DNA from: Macrostomum hystrix
Taxonomy: Eukaryota; Platyhelminthes; Macrostomidae
NCBI GenBank assembly: GCA_950097015.1
Contig: CATNEN010000003.1
Span: 12,877,001 to 12,941,000, forward strand
Direction: 5' to 3'
DNA: 64,000 nt
Shown here: one piece after another, positions 57,346 through 64,000 of the stretch
How positions within the stretch are numbered: the stretch's first letter is position 1
Layout: each line of letters starts with the position of its first letter
Position numbers and translations under genes: made by a program
The notes under the pieces: model-generated
What the model was told of the DNA's origin: nothing
The model's input: the letters and a program-made list of their open reading frames with translations, nothing else
Databases searched by the model: none

Positions 57346-57925
57346 ATAAAGAATTAAAAATAATATACTGCATCTATGTGTGCTTAGGGCAATGAATAGG
57401 CAGAGTTTAACTGACCAGCTGTGCGACACTTTAACATTGAAAAGCATTCAGTTTTACTGCAGTCCAGACTATGGCAGTGGAATTTCTGCAGACAGAAAAA
57501 AATAGTTTAAAGGGCAACCAGGGAATCCTGTTTACAAAAATAAAAAATTCATTTAGCAAATATGGATCGAATGCACTGAATGCTGTTTTTTTCAGGTACT
57601 CAAAAAAGCTTTTACCTAAAAATGCCTGTTCAAAAACCTGCTCAAAAAGAAAAAAAATCCGCTGCACTTGAAAATGCAGCGAATAATTAGCTTAAGCATT
57701 GTTAAGACTACCAGAATTGTCGGAATTTTACTCTGATTATTTTACATTGTACTCGTAATTAAATTATTACATTTTCTATTTTAGCGTGTCCTGGGCTCGC
57801 TACGCTCGTAAAACTTGTTTCTAATTAACTTTGATGAATTTCTGCTAATTTCTCTTTCACAAAAATTCTAAAACAGGCTCAATGACAAGTCACTGATGTC
57901 TATGTTCTTCCCCAAAACTTCCTCA
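57346..57925. other. AT-rich sequence without assigned features
   Basis: Between the nested SINEs and the 19-bp array. Probably AMT intron. No exon is identified. Confidence 0.4.
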
Positions 57926-57929
57926 CTCT

Positions 57930-58290
57930 GCCCTAACCAACTCACTCTCCCCTGACCTACTCACTCTCCCCTGACCTACTCACTCTCCCCTGACCTACTC
58001 ACTCTCCCCTGACCAACTCACTCTCCCCTGACCTACTCACTCTCCCCTGACCTACTCACTCTCCCCTGACCTACTCACTCTCCCTTGACCTACTCACTCT
58101 CCCCTGACCTACTCCCTCTCCCCTGACCTACTCACTCTCCCCTGACCTACTCACTCTCCCCTGACCTACTCCCTCTCCCCTGACCTACTCACTCTCCCCT
58201 GACCTACTCCCTCTCCCCTGACCTACTCACTCTCCCCTGACCTACTCACTCTCCCCTGACCTACTCACTCTCCCCTGACCTACTCCCTCT
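57930..58290. repeat. 19-bp minisatellite
   Basis: About 19 copies of TGACCTACTCACTCTCCCC, very uniform, with CCAACTC and CTCCCTC variants. Confidence 0.96.
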
Positions 58291-59169
58291 CTAAGATCTG
58301 TCTGTCCATCTGAAACGCTCTAGCGAATGAATGGCTAGACCAATTTTTTTCCTGTTTTCACCAAAAAGTGCCAACTCATCCAAGGATTAGACTGATCAAA
58401 TTTCATCATTCTGTCTCAATGCCAAGGGTATTAAATATTCGAAAAACGAGTTTTTCTATTGCTTTCAATAGGAGGCCAAACAAGGTTAAATTAGAATAGG
58501 GCTGGACACTGTCAGTTTTATTAGATTGCATCGGTGCTTTTTCTCGCCCGCGCGTGCATTGGTATAGCACTGAACAGGGCCCGATACTTCTCAATTGAAT
58601 AGAATTGCGTCACTGCTTTTCGACCCGTACGTGCGTTAAAAAATTTTTCTCTTGGCTGATTGGGTGATTTCATTTGAATAAGTAAAACGTACATAGCAGA
58701 TTTCAATGAGGGAAAGGGAGTTTGTTGGCTCACTTGGCAATGTGCAAAGGCATGTGTACCCCTGGCATCAGTCTACAGTCTGATTTGTAAGTGAATTGCG
58801 TTATTGCTGTCCAACAGGCCCACTGCCTCAGCACTCTCCTGTTCTCCTGTGTGTACATTTCTACTTTCTATCCCTGCCGGGTGTCAATGGGTGATTGTGT
58901 CATCCGACTGCGTCAGTCAGTTAATATATAACTGACTACTGTATCTTCAGCGAAATGTTTTCACTCCACTCCTCAAAGCTCTTAATCACTCAATCCTGCA
59001 ATAATTTCTAAGATAAGTTACTGTTATTGTTATTATTTTTATTTATACTGTTCATTATTGTTAATAATATTTGTACGCACTCGTGCTCTTATCTACTCGT
59101 ATCTTAAAGTACAATCCATCCATATTCAGTCAGTCAGTCAGTCAGTCAGTCAGTCAGTCAGTTGTTACA
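58291..59169 (+). promoter_or_regulatory. probable 5' region of the Helitron, including promoter
   Basis: Upstream of the Helitron start codon. A TCTGTCTGTCCATCTG stretch at about 58300 could be the element's TC-type 5' end, but this is a guess. A near-repeat lies at 58525-58565 and 58603-58640 (TTGCATCGGTGCTTTTTC / TTGCGTCACTGCTTTTC). TTAATATATAAC at about 58921 is TATA-like. A CAGT microsatellite (59127-59162) ends seven bases before the ATG. Confidence 0.35.
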
Positions 59170-62100
59170 ATGGCAAAGCGTGGTGCCAAAAGTGCATTGC
59201 AGAAGAGTCGCGAGGCAAAGCGACGTCGTCGAGAAGAGACCGCTGAGTCCCGAGAGCAGCGCCTGCAGAAGGACAAAGAGCGGTTGGCTCGGCGCAGGAC
59301 TGGTGAATCACCAGAAGAAAGGAACGCTCGTCTGCAGGCCGACAAAGAGCGTTCGGAGCTGCGCAGGTCTGCCGAGACAGAAGCCGAGCGAGTTGCCCGC
59401 CTGCAGGCCGACAAAGAGCGCTCGGAGCTGCGCAGGTCTGCTGAGACGGAAGCCGAGCGAGTTGCCCGCCTGCAGGCCGACAAAGAGCGCTCGAGTCAGC
59501 GAAGGGCTGAAGAATCTGAATCGCAGCGAGACGATCGACTAAGCTCGAATCTCTCGTACTATCGGACATCACTTGAGCCGGAGCAAAGCTTCAGGTAGGA
59601 CGATGAAATTGGTTTTGAATTAGAAACTTTTGAGATTGAGATTGAGATTTAGAAATTTAATTAACTTAAGAGCTCGCCATTTATGGTTTTTTATCTCCAG
59701 ATTGAAATCCCCCCAAGGGCTTCATGGGTACATGGTAGATCCGTAACTTTGAACATATCTGCTGCTCATTTATGAAGGTTTCAGAACTTTAATGCATCGG
59801 AAAGGTTTACGGGACGCACACATAACAAGCGCACGATTTTAAGAGGGAGAGTTTAAACTGTTGCTGAGTATACGAGCGTATATGCAGATTATATTTGTTA
59901 AGTGCTTTCAGTATTTTTTGTTTCAGAATAGTTGACGTGCAATATTTTTTCAGTCAACGATTTTTCTGCACAAATATTTCGTTAGTTTTTTTAGTAAAAT
60001 TGTCATAAGCAAGGATTTCAGATTTCAGAAAGTGCCTTGCAAATACATCAAATGTATTTGTGCGGTTTGATAACATTTTAATGACTTTTTAATATTTTAC
60101 ATACCAGTAATCCATTTGATTTCGATAATTTTGATTTCGCAGCCTTCAGCCACTGCCTCAGAGTTTGCCTCTAAGTGCAACTCAGGTTACCAGGGTCCGC
60201 GGTGATGGCAACTGCTGGTTTCACGCCATCTCTGACCAGCTGATTGGCACTCCAATCTACATGGACCACCAGCAACTCCGGCGCACCATAGCTGCCAATG
60301 CGAGACCGCTGCTGGAAGCTCAGCAGGCCACACTGCAGGCTATTGGGCTGACAGTGGACAGAGTGGTAGCTGAGACTCAGCGCGATGGAGTTGATGTGCA
60401 TGAGCACATTGCACCCATATTGAACCAGCTGCTGGATGTGGACTATGTCATCTATCAGTATGCTGACCGTGACAGAAGGCAGCTCCAGCTGGTTCAGCAA
60501 GTTTCAGCTGCTAGGAGGCCTGCGGCTGCTGTGGTGCGGCTTCTCTATGATCGCCATGGTGAACACTACGAGTCTCTGCGCTTCGTGACTGCTGGGTGAG
60601 TTCAGTTCTGGAGTTTTTCGCTTTCAAAATCAGCCTAATGATGACAATGATGAGTACGAAAATCACATCCGAAAGGACTATCCAACTTTTTGTTTATTGA
60701 AATCAAGAGCCGAGAACTCATCGAGTCCGGCGCCGCCATGTGCTTCTGTTGGGAATTCCGAGAAGCCTACCGGTGAATTCAGTGCAGGATCAGCTGTTCC
60801 AGATCATTCGGCTGATGACCCTGGGTGAATAATAAATTGATTCTAATTTGTGGGAAATTCAGTTGTAAATAAGACGTGAACAAGTAATCATAACAGCAGG
60901 CAATTCCTACCCCTTTTTCACTCCACCCAACAGCTGGGCCCAATCGACACCACTGCGTGCCGGCGCTGAGGGGAATTTGGAGCTGCCGGCTGCCAGTGTC
61001 GCATCCGATATTCCCGAGTTGTCAGATGATGATGCTGGGTGGGTTTGTGCATCGCTTCAAAACCATCGTTGATAGATTTTGCTTTTTTACTTGCTTTGTA
61101 CTCTTTCTTTCTTTGCAAAACTTAGTAGGTTTAATGCATGGGATAATTTATTAGAAGTAAAACTTTAGGAATGCATTTTATTCTTCTGGTATGAAATATA
61201 GACTTTCCCCATACACCACAGAGCCCATGCCGCAGCCAGGCTAGAACCCCAGACTCATCAGCTCGGCCGCATGAGCAAGCCATGCCAGCACTGCCACGCC
61301 TTGGTCTGGAAGGGAGAGCCGCCAGGAATCTGCTGTGCAGCCGGCAAGGTGAAGATGCCTGCAAAGACGGTGCCGCAGGTCCTGCTGGATTTGTTCCTTG
61401 GTCGCCACCCTGAGAGCCCTGATTTCTTGGCCAACATCAGGAGCTACAATGCCGTTCTGCACCTCACCTCGCTGAAGGCAAAGTTGCGATCGTTCCAAGG
61501 CTTCTGTCCCAATTACGTAATCAGTGGAGAGCTGGTGCACACCATCCCGCCTTTGTATGCCCGTGCTAATGATGTGCGTCACGGCTGGCAGGTGTACTTC
61601 GTTGACAATGAGCTGCAGTCCCGCCTGAGACTCAGCAAGAAAGTCAATGAGCAGCTGCTGGCACTGTTGCAGGCTGTGCTGCACGACTGCAACGAGTATG
61701 TCCGGAGCCTGAAGGCTGCAGTTCAGCGGATTAGCGAACAGCCCGAATTGAAAGATGCTCGGATCGTGATCTATCCCGACCGCCGACCTGCTGACGAGCA
61801 CATTCGGTGAGTTTTGCTGATGGGTTTCTGTTTTCTAAGGAATATCGGATTGATAAGTTTCGTCCTACAGTAAATTGAATAATTTTAAGCTTGTCTATAT
61901 TTATCTTGACTTTCTAATTTACTAATTGATTTTAAAGTTCTGCTTTCTTTTTTGCTCTTGTTAAAAGTAATTTTCAGCTCCTAGATAGATAGACTATTTC
62001 TTTTTTACTCCCAAGGCGCTATAATCTACCCGAAGCAAGCGAAGTTGGCATACTCGTTGTCGGAGATGCTTCCGACAGGGCCATGACTTCTCGTGACGTA

Positions 62101-62797
62101 GTTATTGAGCTTCAACGTCCTGATGAAGACCGCAGGCGTCTGCTCTCAGTGTCTGTGACGCATCGATCATACGATGCCCTGCAGTACGTGCTGTTCTTGC
62201 CGTATGGACAGGACGGGTGGCACCCAGAGTTGAGGATGACGAACGGGGGCAAGCTGACGCCTCGCAAATACTACGCCAGCGAGATCATGGTGCGGCCCGG
62301 CCTGTTCAATGCGCTTCACTACGGCCGCCGCCTGCTTCAGCAGTACCTGGTTGATCAATGCTCGAAAATCGAGTGCGAGAGACTGACCTATCTCCGCACC
62401 CACCAGGATGACCTCCGCAGCGAGACGTACAGCGGCCTGCGCGATGCCCTGTTTGCAGAGGACGGGCTGCGGAACGCAGCGGATCCTAATGAGGTCGGCA
62501 AGCCAGTGTTTCTGTCATCAAGTTTCGTGGGCGGTCCCCGGTACATGATGGAGCGGCTGCAGGATGCAATGGCCTACGTCCAAAAATTTGGTAAGCCGGA
62601 CCTGTTTGTGACGGCCACCTGCAACCCGAAGTGGCAGGAGATCAGCGACGAGCTGCTGCCGGGACAGAAGCCGGAGGACCGGCCGGACATTGTCAGCCGC
62701 GTGTTTGAGCTGAAGAAGAAAGCTCTGATGGCGCGACTGAAGAAACTATGTGGTCAGGTCTCCGCGCATGTGTGTTCTCTAGAGTACCAGAAGCGCG
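59170..62797 (+). mobile_element. Helitron (Rep/helicase transposon) N-terminal half, with OTU protease domain
   Basis: Six exons, 59170-59594, 60143-60595, 60708-60824, 60934-61038, 61222-61806, 62016-62797, give about 822 residues. The first five junctions are all phase 2, the last donor phase 1. Helitrons move by rolling-circle replication. Exon 1 is a charged coiled coil with tandem 23-residue repeats (RLQADKERSELRRSAETEAE). Exon 2 is an OTU-type cysteine protease (RGDGNCWFHAI, C166; GEHYESL, H283). Exon 5 has a CxxC...CC motif (CQHC...GICC). Exons 5-6 are the Helitron-like N-terminal region: RKYYASEIMVR, LTYLRTHQDD, PVFLSSSFVGG, GKPDLFVTATCNPKW and ending EYQKRG. The family's HUH nuclease motif normally follows at once (EYQKRG-LPHxH). 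It is absent here because the sequence goes into an intron and then into the duplicated segment. The helicase half is outside the window or lost. No in-frame stops, so recently active. Confidence 0.88.
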
Positions 62798-62957
62798 GTG
62801 AGTCCGTTGTTATAGAAAATTATTTTTTATGAAGCTATTTTGATTGCTTTTCTGGCTCTGCCTTGATTTATGTCGGCTTGAAAGATGTGCGTGCTTTTTA
62901 TTTCAATTAAGTCATTCAAGTTGTTAGATGAAAATGAAGATTCTAATTGCCTAAATA

Positions 62958-64000
62958 AGTCTTGACTAGAACTGAAAGGCCCGGTCCCTATCAGGCCCAC
63001 AAAGTTCAATACACGCTCGCAATATATGCAGATATTTAGTACAAGGCCTCGCCTCGAGGGAACGGGAGCAAAAAAGAGAAGAAGACAGGAAAATGTGAGA
63101 AGGCGGAGGCAATGAGCCGGTTGCTCCAAAAAGGCGTATCCCGAAACGAGAGCGCTTGACAGCCTTCTAAACGATTAGCTCAAGAGCAGTACTCTTAAAA
63201 GTGCGGTCAAGCGAAATAAAAAACTCCTTCTACTAAAAGTCCCCTTCTACTAAAAGTGATAAAACGCTAGTCTTTCCGAGTTCTCGAATAGGAATCACGA
63301 AGATCGCTAATTCCTTGAGCTCAGAGCCAAAAAATTGATCCACCTGTTGCATATAGAGTTGCTTAGACGAATCCGTTCTTTGAAATCCTTTAGCTGAAAT
63401 ACGTCACGGCTGCAGGACCTTTGTCTCTCTCCCGCGGCCCACCTGTCTCTCCCTTGCGGCCTGCCAGCACCCGCCACCCCACTATAGCGCCTTTCCCTCG
63501 CGACCTGTCAGCACCCCAACCCCACTATATTGTCTCTCTCGCAGCCTGCCAGCACCCACCACCCCACTATAGTGTCTTTCTCTCGCAGCCAGCCAGCACA
63601 CACCACCCCACTATAGTGTCTCTCTCTCGTAGCCCGCCAGCAACCACAACCCCACTATAGTGTCTCTCTCTCTCGCAGCCCGCCAGCACCCACCACCCCA
63701 CTATAGTGTCCTTCTCTCGCAGCCAGCCAGCACCCACCACCCCACTATAGTGTCTTTCTCTTGCAGCCAGCCAGCACCCACCACCCCCACTATAGTGTCT
63801 CTCTCTCTCTCGCAGCCAGCCAGTACCAACCACCCCACTATAGTGTCTCTCTCTCTCGCAGCCCGCCAGCACCCACCACCCCACTATAGTGTCCTTCTCT
63901 CGCAGCCCACCAGCACCCACCACCCCCACTATAGTGTCTTTCTCTCGCAGCCAGCCAGCACCCACCACCCCACTATAGTGTCTTTCTCTTGCAGCCAGCC
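62958..64000. repeat. duplicated segment, copy B (window end)
   Basis: Starts at AGTCTTGACTAGAACTGAAA, 161 bp past the last Helitron donor, and matches copy A from 51197. 62958-63659 pairs with 51197-51899 with a single-base A-run difference. 63600-64000 pairs with 52923-53323. It lies within what should be the Helitron's sixth intron. Whether the Helitron resumes beyond it cannot be seen. Confidence 0.9.

Noticed and set aside
59154-59572. Minus-strand frames opposite Helitron exon 1
   Set aside because: Shadows of the arginine/glutamate-rich coiled-coil repeats.

Overview
The window is eukaryotic, from an invertebrate animal. Coding sequence is split by many GT-AG introns, and the proteins are animal families: a CNNM metal transporter, a rhomboid protease with an EF-hand, a secreted M1 aminopeptidase, an ionotropic glutamate receptor, a class A GPCR and an ammonium transporter. 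Transposable elements include an intron-bearing OTU-Helitron, tRNA-type SINEs and small inverted-repeat elements. There are no operons, ribosome binding sites or prokaryotic features. The species cannot be read from the sequence. A flatworm or another spiralian fits the compact exons and repeat-filled introns, but that is a weak inference.

Layout. 1-1890 is a 29-bp satellite. 3836-5371 (+) is a small GT31-like glycosyltransferase. 6717-11074 (-) is the CNNM transporter, with a candidate signal-peptide exon at 12493-12553. 12780-14790 is a 27-bp array open in all six frames. 15344-19460 (-) is the rhomboid. 21485-25599 (-) is a complete M1 aminopeptidase of 904 residues. 27581-39186 (+) is a complete 14-exon glutamate receptor of 906 residues. 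39345-42345 and 43290-44490 are intergenic arrays. 45705-48049 (+) is a divergent GPCR. 51197-53640 holds the first copy of a duplicated segment with a ~45-bp array. 53943-56596 (-) carries the last two exons of an AMT ammonium transporter. 56700-57345 is a SINE inserted in another SINE. 59170-62797 (+) is the 5' half of an OTU-Helitron, cut off by the second copy of the duplicated segment (62958-64000).

The dominant feature is tandem repetition. About 34 arrays with units of 5 to ~45 bp, most found at one place only, cover about 24 kb by my interval tally, more than a third of the window. Nearly every long intron and intergenic gap has its own array. Most long open frames are by-products of arrays whose unit length is a multiple of three or lacks stops, and are not annotated as genes. 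The genes are unrelated neighbours rather than a pathway. Several are membrane or secreted proteins, but nothing shows they work together.

Exon structures were assembled by hand from splice consensus, reading phase and family motifs. Internal phases agree for the aminopeptidase, glutamate receptor, CNNM, rhomboid, AMT and Helitron models. The least certain points are the CNNM 5' end, the rhomboid first donor and one 49-bp intron in the glutamate receptor.
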